A stretch of 64,000 nucleotides of DNA from Apodospora peruviana (taxonomy: Eukaryota > Ascomycota > Sordariomycetes > Sordariales > Lasiosphaeriaceae), in NCBI GenBank assembly GCA_033439685.1, contig JAUEDM010000001.1, positions 1 to 64,000 of the forward strand, read 5' to 3'. Shown here one piece after another: positions 21,025 through 31,439 of this stretch. The notes under the pieces were generated by a model. That model was not told the origin of the DNA and ran no database searches. It worked only from the letters and a program-made list of their open reading frames with translations. Both the position numbers and the translations under genes were made by a program. Each line of letters opens with the position of its first letter. The first letter of the stretch is position 1.

Positions 21025-22266
21025 CTACCGGTCGGGCAGGTCTGGATCATTTTCTGGATACATGTAATAGCAGCGATCCAGACTGTGGCCCATGGCGAGG
21101 CAGAGATCGCAAGTAATTGCGTCTGTACGTTGCTTTTTGTTGTTGCTGCGTGGTATGTTTCGAGTTGATTGATCACGTTCTTGGTTAGGACCTTGACTGT
21201 CGTGATGAGAGCCTTCATTTCCCCGTTTCCTTTTGTTGCTATCCTTCTCTTTCTTTCCTTTTCTCTCATCGCCGCCAAGAGTGTTGAAACCAACGTTGAT
21301 CCTTCCTTGCTCGGTTCTAGGAGATCCGGATAGCCTAGACTGCATCGTGGCAGCCAGGGAGTTGTGACCTAAATCGCCGCGTTGAATACAATTTTCGAGG
21401 ATGGCGAATTCTCCCATGACCCAAGCCTTTCCTTCTGTAATTTCGCTGAGTGCCTTGCGAAGGTGAGCACACCATGCTGCGGTTGTATAGATATTGATGA
21501 GGTCGTATTTGGTAGCATCCTTGATGCTTTTCTGCCATAGAGAAATTCAGAGGCCCATCTTTTTCTCGAAACGTTTGATTGAGCTTAGGTGCTTGTAGTA
21601 TGCTTCTCGCGTCTGCTCACCAATCCTGGTTTCAAATAGCTTCGAAGAAACCTCCAGTTCACTGTAGATCTCCTCCAGTTCCTTGTATTTGAAGAGGTGT
21701 AGGTAATCCTTATGAACCGTATCGAATAACCAAGCACTTAAGGCCTTCTTATCCTTCTGTATGGTCTCCCAGTGCTTTTCCTTGATTCTGTATCTTGACA
21801 TCGCATCTTGGTAGTTCATCCGGCCATTCTCGGTTAGATCAGAAAGCTGGATTTGTCTTGGTGTAGGTAGTCGTGAATTTTCCACCTCTTCACTTTGGTC
21901 TTTGTTATTCTCTCCGTCATCATCCTCGTCTTCGGTGTGACTTCTTCCTGGAACGAGGGCATAGTTTCTTCGTGGTGTCTTGCTCCTAGAGGGGACTGCT
22001 ATACCATGGGTAGCTCATGTCTAAGTAGTAGAAGGATTCCGCGGTTGTTGGCGGGGTTGTTGGCGGGGCTGTGACTCCTCAGGTGGGGGTTTCGTCTCGA
22101 ATTGACCGTATTGGGGAATCTTTGGGGCGTTCGGCCATCCAGTTTCCATGTGTTTCCAGATATCTGCATCGATCGCGCGTCTTTTGAAGGTTAGGGACCA
22201 CTCTGGCCAGTCTTCAAGGCCATTGAAAAACACATTCTTTCCATTGTTGTTATTATTTGCGGCCAT
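21025..22266 (-). pseudogene. Copia gag with CCHC zinc knuckle, frameshifted
   Basis: Gag starts at 22266 (MAANNNNNGKNVFFNG, then WPEWSLTFKRRAIDADIW). It continues in other frames at 21885-21547 (helical capsid part, KALSAWLFDTVHKDYL) and 21417-21025. A complete knuckle, CDLCLAMGHSLDRC (C-x2-C-x4-H-x4-C), lies at 21111-21070. At least two interruptions separate the pieces. Confidence 0.75.
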
Positions 22267-22474
22267 TTTAGCGAGTTGTTGATGGAAAATGGTTTTTTGG
22301 TGGTTTGGTCATGGAGGGGTTGTGCTTTTTGGATAGGATTTGGTAGAAATGGATGAAGAAAGTGCAGTATTCCTCTAGAAATAGCTGGCTGTTGCAAATC
22401 AGACTGTTAATTGTCGGAATATCACACTTCTCATCAAAAGAATTTCATTGTGATTCCGTCGTTCTTCTCCACTG

Positions 22475-22495
22475 CTCTCTGGCGAAGCCAGAGAG
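22475..22495. repeat. Perfect hairpin in the right candidate LTR of the copia element
   Basis: Arms CTCTCTGGC and GCCAGAGAG around GAA. It is followed by CTTCTTATAA and then CATGGTGGCAA, words that also follow the left copy. No gene is seen in 22561-23290; a minus ORF at 22935-22696 shows no domain. Confidence 0.75.
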
Positions 22496-23290
22496 CCTTC
22501 TTATAACTAGACATGGTGGCAATCCTAATAGCAAACATGACTAAACCAGTGACAAAGATTATTGTCAAGATTTCTAATTGATGACCAATCCCTCACGAAC
22601 ACAAACATGTATTCTTCCGAGCGACACCGAATATTCTGACAAATGCAAACCCTTTGTGATCATATGATTACCTAGTACACCCGACAGTTTTTGCCTTATT
22701 TTACCTTAGCCGAGTACGTATAATACGCGTTTCCCGTAATAAATGCGCGCTGGCCAATCTGGTAGCTTGTAAACGGAAGCGTTTTGGCAGGCTCAAAGGT
22801 ATATAGCGCTATACGCCCCTTGAAATCCTCGTCGGACTCATTGGTAATAGTCGAGCCATTACCTCCCGGACTCGTTATCTGACTCGTTCTGATCGTTTGG
22901 ATTATTATTGTTCCTTTTATAGCACATTTCATCATTATCAGTCTTATCGCGCATCTAACGTCAGGTACCTAGCGTGGATCATCTCGCAAGCGCCATCATC
23001 GACAGTTGAACTTCTGTTGTTGTGTGCAACGAATCTGGGCACATGAAATTTCCTTTTTCGTACCTCATGCACCTGACGTTGCTTACCCTGGCTCACGCTC
23101 GACTCAGTCGCTGCTTAGAATTCATATTTTTCTACGCTGAAATCCAAGAGGCATAACATTAGGGAACTTGGAATAGAACATTACTATCTGGCGAAGGTCG
23201 TGGCAAAACGCGTATCAATCTATTGCATGTACGGACGGACACGTTTGCGTTAGCACACGCTGCATATTTCTCCGTACGTACATGGGTTGC

Positions 23291-24587
23291 TCAGTCGTAA
23301 CCATAACAAAGAACCTTTGAGGGATCCATAACTTCGCCGATCGTCCTATTCTCGACTAACCCATAGAGATAAAGAAGATGGTTCAGCGTCGTCACGTTGC
23401 CAGCATCACCAACAATCAGAGGCTCACTGGCAGCATGCAAAGTTAGTCATGGTAGCGAAAGCCAAGAAGACAACTTTGCTTACGGGATATCAGCGGGTCG
23501 AGTCAAGTTTACTGGTGTGACTCCCGGAGGTGGAACCCTGGAGGAGAGGTTCGCCCTGTTGTTGCCGCCCATTTCCTGGTGCCGGACCTCCGGGTCTTTC
23601 AGCTGCCATTTTCTCCAGATTCTGTCCAGCCAGGCGTGGTGTAAGTAGAATAAGGGGTCCCCTGGACTGGAAATGGGATTAGACATCTATAGTCAACTGT
23701 AAGCATCATGATCGCTAGATGGCCCACTGTTCGCAGATTGGGGCATCAAAGACATACCTGCGCACCAATTCCCTGATGTCCCGCAGAGTGTGGCCCTTTA
23801 TTCTCGATGCAGGACCAGAAAGTGAGGAATGTCGGCATGTTCACGCATCCTTCAATCACGGCTGGGGCGGCTGTCATGGTCAGCGTATCGTTGATTTGTC
23901 GATTAATGCAGTGATCGCTAATCTCAAATCCTGGCCCGAGCGGGTTGGTATAGTTGACAAATGGCCCATCACGGATACAACGTTCGGAACCGGTTCCATC
24001 ACCGCCAAAGCCGAGAACCGGATTGAGAAGTATCGATTTTGAAAAAGCGCCAACGTCGAGTTCCTCGGCCCAGTACGGCTGGGTGCCAGTGAATCCACAC
24101 ACATTTCGCAGTGCCTGCTCATGTGCCCAGACGAACAACCGATGGAAAGGAAGGAACTGGCCCTAATATCAAACAGAACAGCAGCGTTAGACATATTATG
24201 ATATCCAAACACGAGGACCGACCGACTTGCCGTAAAATGAGCGATTTCCATCTTCAAAACGTGAGCAGACTGAAGCTCGTCGAATTTGGTCCTACTACCG
24301 CGGAGGCCCAGGGTAGCAGGCGTGCTCATAAGGCACAGCTCGGCATCAACATATGCCTTCTTTTCCACATCTTGCAGAGTATGCCTAATGCACCAATAAT
24401 GGGCAAAAAGCAGTTAGGAAACTGGGGGACGACTTCAAAAGGCTGGAAAAGTCTCGGGGACGCACCATGCGCGACGAATGCTCGGGGACGTGCAAGTATC
24501 TGCATCACGCGTCGTCCGAGGCGCTGCCACGGTGGGGCCGGTAATGACCAACAGCGCAACTAAACCTTGAACCAGTTGGGGAAACAT
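23291..24587 (-). CDS. Secreted tyrosinase (type-3 copper oxidase), five exons
   Basis: Exons 24587-24464, 24370-24231, 24162-23758, 23686-23484 and 23426-23291 splice to 335 residues in one frame. A signal peptide (FPQLVQGLVALLVIT) leads. Then come EKKAYVDAELCLMS and the Cu-A region (HFT, GQFLPFHRLF, WAHEQALR, CGFTGTQPYW). Cu-B is split over an intron (GPHSAGHQGIG and SPGDPLFYLHHAWLDRIW), and the end reads DPSKVLCYGYD. The second intron (24230-24163) has a GC donor, GCAAGT, the standard non-canonical form. The first (24463-24371) also needs a GC donor and is less certain. Tyrosinases oxidise monophenols or diphenols to quinones, often in pigment or secondary-metabolite pathways. No biosynthetic cluster is visible here. 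Confidence 0.85.
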
Positions 24588-24822
24588 GCTTATTCTTTCT
24601 CGCTCAAGTGGTTGCGAGGCGTGGCAAATATATACGTATAATCCGCGAATCGCCGGCTCGATCCCAGTGGCTAAACTGCCAAATGACCACTCCTACCCTT
24701 GCCAATGAACGACGTTGCCGCAAACCCGGTGACCGGGAAAAGGAAATGGCAAAGATCAAGCCGCGCACAGGTTTAAATGAAGGATTTATATTGAGTGGAA
24801 GCGGCCTCTATAGTGATAAATT

Positions 24823-25064
24823 ATGGTCAGATTTCGAGCAAATATAAAGCGGGTGTTACAGGAACTGAACGTACCGAACCTGGTGTCGGGCCTACTAAAG
24901 GAGCGCGGGCTGCTGCGATAGGACGACCCGCGGGAGGAGGCAGCCCTAGCAGCGCTCCACGCATCCGTCGTCGAGCGAGTGATGGAACAGTCTGTAATGC
25001 AACCACCTCTCCGGTCACGAGCTCACAAGCAGGCTGCCATTTATGTGCTTCTTACCGACTGACT
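24823..25064 (+). pseudogene. Unassigned broken reading frame
   Basis: From the ATG at 24823 the frame reads MVRFRANIKRVLQELN, then LVSGLLKERGLL, stops at TAG, and continues in the same frame as DDPREEAALAALHASVVERV to TGA. The amphipathic, gene-like composition on both sides of one stop suggests a decayed exon. The family was not recognised. Confidence 0.3.
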
Positions 25065-26849
25065 CAAGTCATATGCGGAGATAGCCTCGATAGCGCGAAG
25101 GTCCTCCGTAAGCCATTCTTTCGACATGCTTACGAAGTTTGAATGGACGTCTCGGTACTCTTTCGTCAACGTTGTGGATGTGTGACATCACCGGGCTGGC
25201 CCTCAATTCGGTGTATAAAGTAGAAAACGGGGTGCATGATTTACGAGCATAAACTTCCCTCTCTTCTCACACAAATGAAACTATTTAAGGGATCTACACA
25301 GTATGTATTTCAATATGTTCCTCGGGCGAGGTAATTGCTCAGCAGCGAGTAAGGTGAACAAAAAACTATCAAGTACTTACTCTCATAAGAGCGGGAAGGC
25401 CGAATGATAGATCATATGCACGTAATATCTTGTCATGCAGATAGCCATAACACGGATCAGATTCTTAGAGCTACGGCTACTATACAAAGCGCAGCGATAG
25501 AAGCTATCGATGTGTCAAGAATCCTGTAGAAAAGCTCATCACATTCAGTTTGAACCTTCGGCAGCGCATATGCAGTTTGAGGGATTCTCTACCGTAACTA
25601 AGTGTTTTCGGACCTGTGGTTTTCGGGCAAGCGGACAATACATATACGTTCCCTCAAGCAAAACAGCTTCTCCTTTCTCTTGTTATTGGCGTTATCGGCT
25701 TGGTCGCCCAGTTCTACTGATCAAGTCCTGGTTGTACATGACGGTATGACTGTCATATGATTCGGTAATGCTTTGACCTGATGCCTTAATCGGATTATCG
25801 CGTGATGTGGCATTGCGAAAGTTATCAGATTCAACAGGAGTTGTGCCTATCCAACAACCCAACAATCGGGTCTCCTGTCTGTCACGCCATAGGCAAGCAT
25901 CCCAGATTGCGGAGCAGCCAAGATGGATGGTGGCCGTGGCGTTCGGCCTGTCCACCACTTGGGTAAGCAAGCCTGGAAGTGCAAAATAAAAGTATCTGAC
26001 CCTCGCCATCCGCAACCAGAGGTACCCCCTATGATTACCAGCGCAGCTCTCGCCACTGGTGAACAGCCCGCGCCGGGTAACCCATTAGAACCTCAATCAC
26101 CCTCAGCCATTACAAGCCAGGCCCGCGCGGCGTTACGCAGAACCCGTTCGGACTCGGTCATCAGTGCCGAGGGGGCCGCACCCCGGACGCGGAGCATGAT
26201 TGTCGTTTTTGCTTGACATCCAGACAGTACGACGGCGGCAGCTGCCTGGGCGTGACGACGCAGAGGTTGCCCTGTGACAGGGAATCAGATGATGACCGCA
26301 GTATGTAAAATTGGTTGGCATCGGCGCTGAACCCCCAAAACTCCTGTAGGGCCCCGAAGCAGCGGGAGCAGCCAACCCATTTTTTCCAGCACATGGATGG
26401 GTAGGAGGTCGTGATGGCTATGGTGGATCTCGGGGTTGATGATTGATAGCCCCAAGGGGGGGGGGGGCGCCGTTCGCCAGTAACCTTGTCCAGCTACCGG
26501 GCAGATCCAGATCCAGATCTCGCTCAAGCTTGGCCTTGATCGTGCGTGCCTTCTGGTCATCAAAGACCCGTGCCTCATCCATCCATGTTGAACATGGGTG
26601 TCTGCAGGACCTCAATGATTGGCATTCTCCGACCCTCCGGTTACCTTTGTTGCCCTCAGATCCCCGCCCTAGTGTTTGTAGGCCAAGGGCATGGGGAGAT
26701 ATTTCCTATCAGGCATTCCTTACAGGCGTTGTGGCGAACCTGTCTCCTGAAATGGACCGGTCGTCTGCCGTGTCCGCCGACCCTTGTCATCGCCACTGTC
26801 CCATCCTTTCTGCTCTGCTCTCGAGCTAGGGTGTTTCCCCCGGAGGACC
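25065..26849. other. Intergenic region with an unexplained ORF fragment
   Basis: No complete gene is seen. A minus frame at 26394-26161 reads MCWKKWVGCSRCFGALQEF, then NQFYILRSSSDSLSQGN, then CLDVKQ. It has a protein-like composition with regularly spaced Cys, but no start, no end and no recognised family. A run of 13 G lies at 26455-26467. Confidence 0.4.
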
Positions 26850-27577
26850 AACAGGCCTGTGATATGTGTCGACAATAAAGGCGAAATGTGACGAGCTAAA
26901 GCCATGTAAGAGCTGTAAAGAGAAGAAAATCGAATGCAAATATAGGGTGGCAGTTCCAAAACATTAGGTTGCGCTGTTTCTCTCCGTGGGATGTCTAACC
27001 ACTTACCCACTTACATGATGAAAGCGTAGGCAGGACAAGATTGCGACCGATATTCTGGAAAGTTTGATCTTTTTGGGGAACGGGTTCAACGGCTTTAGCC
27101 AGTGTATTAACAGGCTGGAGCATGCAGTAAAGCGCGTCGCGCCTTCAATCGAGATGCAACCTCACCCGATGGACAAAGACGATGATCGTCCAATGTCGAC
27201 TGACTCAAAAGTCCACGTAGTGGAAGACGCGTACCTTGGTGATTCACAACCATACAGCAGTCAAGGGACAAGCGTTGGTTGTGTCGAAGAACTAATTTCG
27301 ACGATTAGCGGACGGTCCGGTCCAAGAGAAAGAGATCAATGCAGTGGCACGGTTTTCACCAAACACCGTTGCAATCGAGGTCAAGCGTCTGTATCTGGCG
27401 GATCTCAACTTCTATAACCTACCCGAAAGGAGGGATTTGTTAGGTGGTGCCCATGCCACTCAGAACAGACTCTTCTTTTGTACGTTACTCCACCGAAAGA
27501 ATCCTCGGGTCCATGGTATATATCAATGTTACTTTTGGTTCACACCTTACAATGTTTCGGCAAGTCTTCGAGGTTGA
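26850..27577 (+). pseudogene. Degenerate Zn2Cys6 transcription factor fragment
   Basis: The cluster reads ACDMCR in one frame and KAKCDELKPCKSC, KEKKIECKY in the next (26852-26945). Removing one frameshift at about 26867-26874 gives a perfect C-x2-C-x6-C-x5-C-x2-C-x6-C spacing, the Gal4-type DNA-binding domain. A TAG follows soon after. A downstream frame from about 27030 (QDKIATDILESLIFLGNG, CINRLEHAV) fits the coiled segment normally following the cluster in fungal C6 regulators. No intact activation or fungal_trans domain was found. It is probably a dead regulator gene; a sequencing error at the frameshift is the alternative. Confidence 0.55.
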
Positions 27578-30066
27578 AAATTACATGCCACCTGCCATAT
27601 GTAGACGTACACTGCTATATGACTTAGCTGCGCTCCTCTCCTCTCGACTCTGGGCATCCCGACAGCTGAATCGCTACTCAGATACAACCAGTCAGGGAAT
27701 GGCAGCTTGGAGCTCACAGAAACTGCAATATCAGCCCCCGCCACCAGGTGATTCTACAGCCACTATTGGTCCGATCCCAAAACTGGAAACGCGCCGTGGC
27801 GTAACGTGCAGAGATATCTTCGCAGACAGTGACTGGTTTATGAACGACTCAGCGACACCTTATAAACTCGAGCTACTGGCCGCCTTAAGAAGGCTCATTG
27901 ACTCTCTAAGCACCTTTTCACATTTGACTACGATTCCTATATAGAGTTCATGCACGTCAAACCGTGTTCTCAGACTCCCACCGCATCTTCTCCCGGCTTA
28001 GGATGCGGCTTACGACGGATTATGGACCTGGACAACGCAAATCGGGCATGGAGCCGGAGCCCTTTGCTAGAAGGAAACCTCTTGCCCTCTCCAGTTCCTC
28101 GACTCTTCATGAAAACAGCCGTCCCCGTCTAGGGAGCGCGGACCCCAGCCTCGGCACAGTTACGAGAAGAAGCTGGCCTAGTAGTCGCTCGTTTCAAAAG
28201 CAGCCCAGCGCCAATGCAAATTCGGCACTAGACCACATTACCAATGCAGAGGACATATACGAGACCCAGCTCTTTCGACCTACCACAGGAGATGGTCCCG
28301 CTGTTGACGGTGGGGGCTTGACGCGTATCCCCACTAATAGCGGATGGGAGCAATCCATGCTGGTCCGCTCACCTCAGGAGATGAAAACTGAAGATCTACC
28401 AGGGCGACCAAACGAAAACATCACAGAAACAGTGGCCTCCTTCTTACTGCAATGGGAATCTTCCTTCCGGGGCCGACTAATCCCAACGCATTATTTGAGG
28501 TATGAAGAAGCCCCTCTTTTTTCCTTTCGTGTAAGTTATCCCTTACCTTGATAGAAGGGCAAATTGGAAAATTCAAATTCAATCACCCAAATCGTTTTCT
28601 GTTATGTTGGAGGCGATGGAGTACTGACGCTTTCTACCTGGACAGAATCCTTGGGGGAGGTCCACCGGCAACAGGACAAGCAGTTGGGGTACCCAGGGAG
28701 ACCGGACCGCTCGATATTTCCTCTGATGATTTAGACAACCTGTTCGCCTCGATGCGTTTGGCGAAACCATTTTCCCCATGTTTTTGGACCACACGAGGAA
28801 CTTACGGATTCCGCGAGTTCCAGGACGGAAACAAAGCCAAGGCAATAGACATTTGGTACACCGTGTCACTGTCCGTCATGGTTAGTGGCGAGGGCAATTT
28901 TACACTTGCTTCTTTCGCTATATATGTCGCTATATGCCCCAGTCCCCACGGATATCTTTCTTGCTCGTAGTGTTGAGATACAATTGGGAGGGTGTTTCCC
29001 TGGCTGGACGGCCAACCGACGAGTTTGAGCGCATTTTGAGCGAGTACGAGGTCTAACCAGACATGGACTTTGAGAAGCAGCGTGCCCGCAATGGCTACGA
29101 ATGGCACCTCGCGCCGCAGGTTGCGTACTTTGCGATGACACTGGTGTTTTGGCGCGAGGGCCTTGAAGCGCTGGATGTGTTTACACATGAGCAGGTTCGT
29201 TCCCTCTACCGGGTATATAAGAGTTCATGGGTCCACTCAGGATGTTGCTGAGGGTAGATTTTTGCCTCCAGAAACGCAAGATGCATCAGGCGCTGGGCTC
29301 AGAGAACGGCGAGGTGACGGCGATCCGAGTAAGCTCCATCCATCACCGGCTCAATTATCTCTACGACGAGCGAGACAGTCTCCAGTCCATTTGCAAGGTG
29401 CTGGAGTCACTGTACAACTTTTGGCGGGACATGGCGGAGGAAGAAGGTCGAGGAGAAATGAGTGACGCGGGTGTCAGTGCCGTCGAGTATCTGAGACTCC
29501 TCTGGCGAGAGTTTGACTTACAGCTCCGGAGCAGAGGCGAGCTTCTTAACTGGCTTGGAAACCTGCAGAGCTTGGTATGACAATTTCCCCTGTCCAGCAC
29601 CGCGTAGAGAGAATCCCGGCAGAGTATCCGTACTAATAGTGGCGATTGTAGGCGTGCCCCTATTGTAGTAGTTTAACCTTGCCACATCACGCATCGCACA
29701 GAGTTCCAAGAGGGATAACACAGCAATGAAGACTATCGTGGTCGTCACCTCGGTGTTTCTTCCAGCAACATTTAAAGCGGTGAGCGTTCCATATGGTCTT
29801 TGAATTATCTATATCTATCTCTGCTGATAGAGAACGAGACCATTCTAAGCATCAGCTTTTTAAACCACAGGGAGCCTATATCAGTCTCTCATTAGATATG
29901 GCTATACTTTGCAGTTGCAATCCCAGTATCGATGCTAATTCTCGGCGGCATGGCGTACTGGCTTCGCAGGGCCGGAGTATGGAAAAAGAAACCTGCTGAC
30001 GAGGAGAACCCCGGATCAAGTCCTGGGATAACAACAGAAGCTAAGGGGAAGTTGAAGCTTTGGTAG
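27578..30066 (+). CDS. CorA-like divalent-cation transporter-like membrane protein; 5' structure unresolved, possibly decayed
   Basis: The C-terminal part is secure. A helical frame (29227-29574: SSIHHRLNYLYDERDSL) is spliced through 29575-29671 to LATSRIAQSSKRDNTAMKT and IVVVTSVFLPATF. After a second intron comes IWLYFAVAIPVSMLILGG and a basic tail ending at 30066. The pattern 'SKRD-x-AMKTI...FLP-TF' plus a second membrane helix is characteristic of fungal CorA-like proteins. Splicing at GTGAGC/CATTAG (29780-29895) keeps the frame but deletes the loop normally found between the two helices; alternative acceptors hit a stop. Upstream frames (27964-28551, 28548-28970, 29051-29230) probably supply N-terminal exons, but I could not join them. 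Classical GMN is not seen. Confidence 0.55.
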
Positions 30067-30362
30067 TTAGAATGTCGCGCTACCTTGGAAGACGCTTTAG
30101 TCTAAGGTGTATGTAAGACCCGACCCTGTGATCCATGGTTCCTCCACGGGCCCACATGCAGTCAAGTGCTCGTGCGGGGGTTTCCCTCTAAGAATTGAGC
30201 ACCTTTACCTTAACTAGAATAAAGACCTCGAACGATTTCGAACAAATAAGATACATGTCAACTACGTATGCTAGGTAGGATTGCCAAAACTATATACGCC
30301 TTCTCACACTGACCGCTTGATACCAGACCCGATCCCAACTTTTTCGGTTAGAGTCCTCCAAC

Positions 30363-31439
30363 TTACTCCTCACTTGCGCTACCGGAGTCATCACCACTTC
30401 CATCCCGCTTGAAAGAGGCCTTATCACCCTTCTTTCCCCTCCCCTTGGCTCCCCTCCCACGCAGACTAGCAGGAATCTCTTTCCGGACCTCACCGTCCTC
30501 AAAAAGCAGGCCGATATCCGGCCGGCGGGCCAGAGCCTTCTTCCACAGGCTCTTGGGCACCTCGTCGGCAGTAATGATGGCGCCGCTGTCGGTCCGGTGC
30601 CACGAGATCTTGGGCTCGGCATACAGCGCCGACCTCAGGTGAATCCAGATGCTGACCTCGGCGGTTTCGGATCCGGACCCGGTGAAACAGTTCCGGGACG
30701 ACTCTGTGCCATCTCCTGCGACTGTGACAGGCTGGAAGGAGAGGTACTGGGTGCCCGTGGGTGCGCGGGTGATGGCGCCAGAGGAAAGGATGAGCGGGTA
30801 TCGTTGGTATGAAGTTTCGTACACGATGAAATCGGGGAGATCCCCGGACTCGATGGTTATCGCCGGGCCTACGGGAGTCGGTCCGCTGATGCTATCGCGG
30901 TTTGTGATGCGGCGGATTTCCCAGGAGGCCGGGTCGTCCGCTTCGGTTTCGGGAGTTTGTCGCAGGCTGAAGCGAGTCTTGGTTGCGTTGGCAACGACAC
31001 GCTGAATATCATCCAAGTCTACTTCGAGGGCAGCAAGCTTGGGGTATTCGAGCTGTGTGAAGGCAAGATTGTCAGCACTCCCGTCCGCTTCGCACAAGGA
31101 ACATCGACAGCTACTGCCAGGCAATGCAATGACACATACCGCGTCGCTGACATCTACCCAGCCCTCGCTGTCCTCAACCAGATTATCCTGGGCTTCATCA
31201 TCCTCATCAACGTTTTCCTCCGTGATGGTACGCTTCAGAGCGAACATTAAGGCCTTAGCGATGGTCACATCCCTCTCCTCAACCAGACTGTATCCCCTTC
31301 CCCGACCATTCTTGCCCTTGAAGCTCATTCCCCTGCTTCGGCCATGGCGAGGGGAGTTGTGCACCAGGGCACTGGGAGGCAGAACACCGCCAAGCTGGTT
31401 GTTGATGGCAGAAAAGGGAACGGCAACAGCGGTGGCCAT
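30363..31439 (-). CDS. Divergent KptA/Tpt1-fold (RNA 2'-phosphotransferase-like) protein lacking catalytic residues
   Basis: Start at the Met of MATAVAVPFSAIN. One intron, 31139-31053 (GTATGT to CACACAG, 87 nt, in frame), should be removed. The remaining order of motifs tracks Tpt1: DVTIAKALMFALKR, WVDVSDA, LDDIQRVV, TKTRFSLR, DPASWEIRRITNRDSI, VYETSYQRYPLILSSGAI, EVSIWIHLRSAL, WHRTDSGAIITADE. Tpt1 removes the splice-junction 2'-phosphate from tRNA using NAD+. The residues it needs are changed here: LLRH is ALKR, the NQGHS histidine is Asp, and HGT is YET. The R-x-H-V-H segment is not recognisable. Arg/Gly-rich segments at both ends suggest nucleic-acid contact. It is most likely a pseudoenzyme or a repurposed ADP-ribose-fold protein. 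Confidence 0.6.
   Translation of the reverse strand: MATAVAVPFSAINNQLGGVLPPSALVHNSPRHGRSRGMSFKGKNGRGRGYSLVEERDVTIAKALMFALKRTITEENVDEDDEAQDNLVEDSEGWVDVSDAVCVIALPGSSCRCSLCEADGSADNLAFTQLEYPKLAALEVDLDDIQRVVANATKTRFSLRQTPETEADDPASWEIRRITNRDSISGPTPVGPAITIESGDLPDFIVYETSYQRYPLILSSGAITRAPTGTQYLSFQPVTVAGDGTESSRNCFTGSGSETAEVSIWIHLRSALYAEPKISWHRTDSGAIITADEVPKSLWKKALARRPDIGLLFEDGEVRKEIPASLRGRGAKGRGKKGDKASFKRDGSGDDSGSASEE

Larger units (their letters stand above)
18200..22560 (-). mobile_element. Degraded Ty1/copia retrotransposon, RT/RNase H region lost
   Basis: Gag, a zinc knuckle, protease, GAG-pre-integrase and integrase lie in order on the minus strand from 22266 to 19087. This is the Ty1/copia order (integrase before reverse transcriptase). 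Coding similarity stops at about 18885, where the linker before reverse transcriptase should begin. The reverse transcriptase and RNase H are missing. Candidate LTR sequences flank it: both ends carry the words TGGCGAAGCCAGAGAGC and ATGGTGGCAA (around 18301 and 22478). Exact element ends and a target duplication could not be fixed, so the coordinates are approximate. Confidence 0.7.

Noticed and set aside
24640..24680. tRNA-like GGCTCGATCCCA
   Set aside because: No acceptor or anticodon stems in the flanks.
31053..31139. Cys-rich insert in the Tpt1-like ORF as a possible zinc site
   Set aside because: It has GTATGT donor, a CTGAC branch-like site and CACACAG acceptor; an in-frame intron explains it better.
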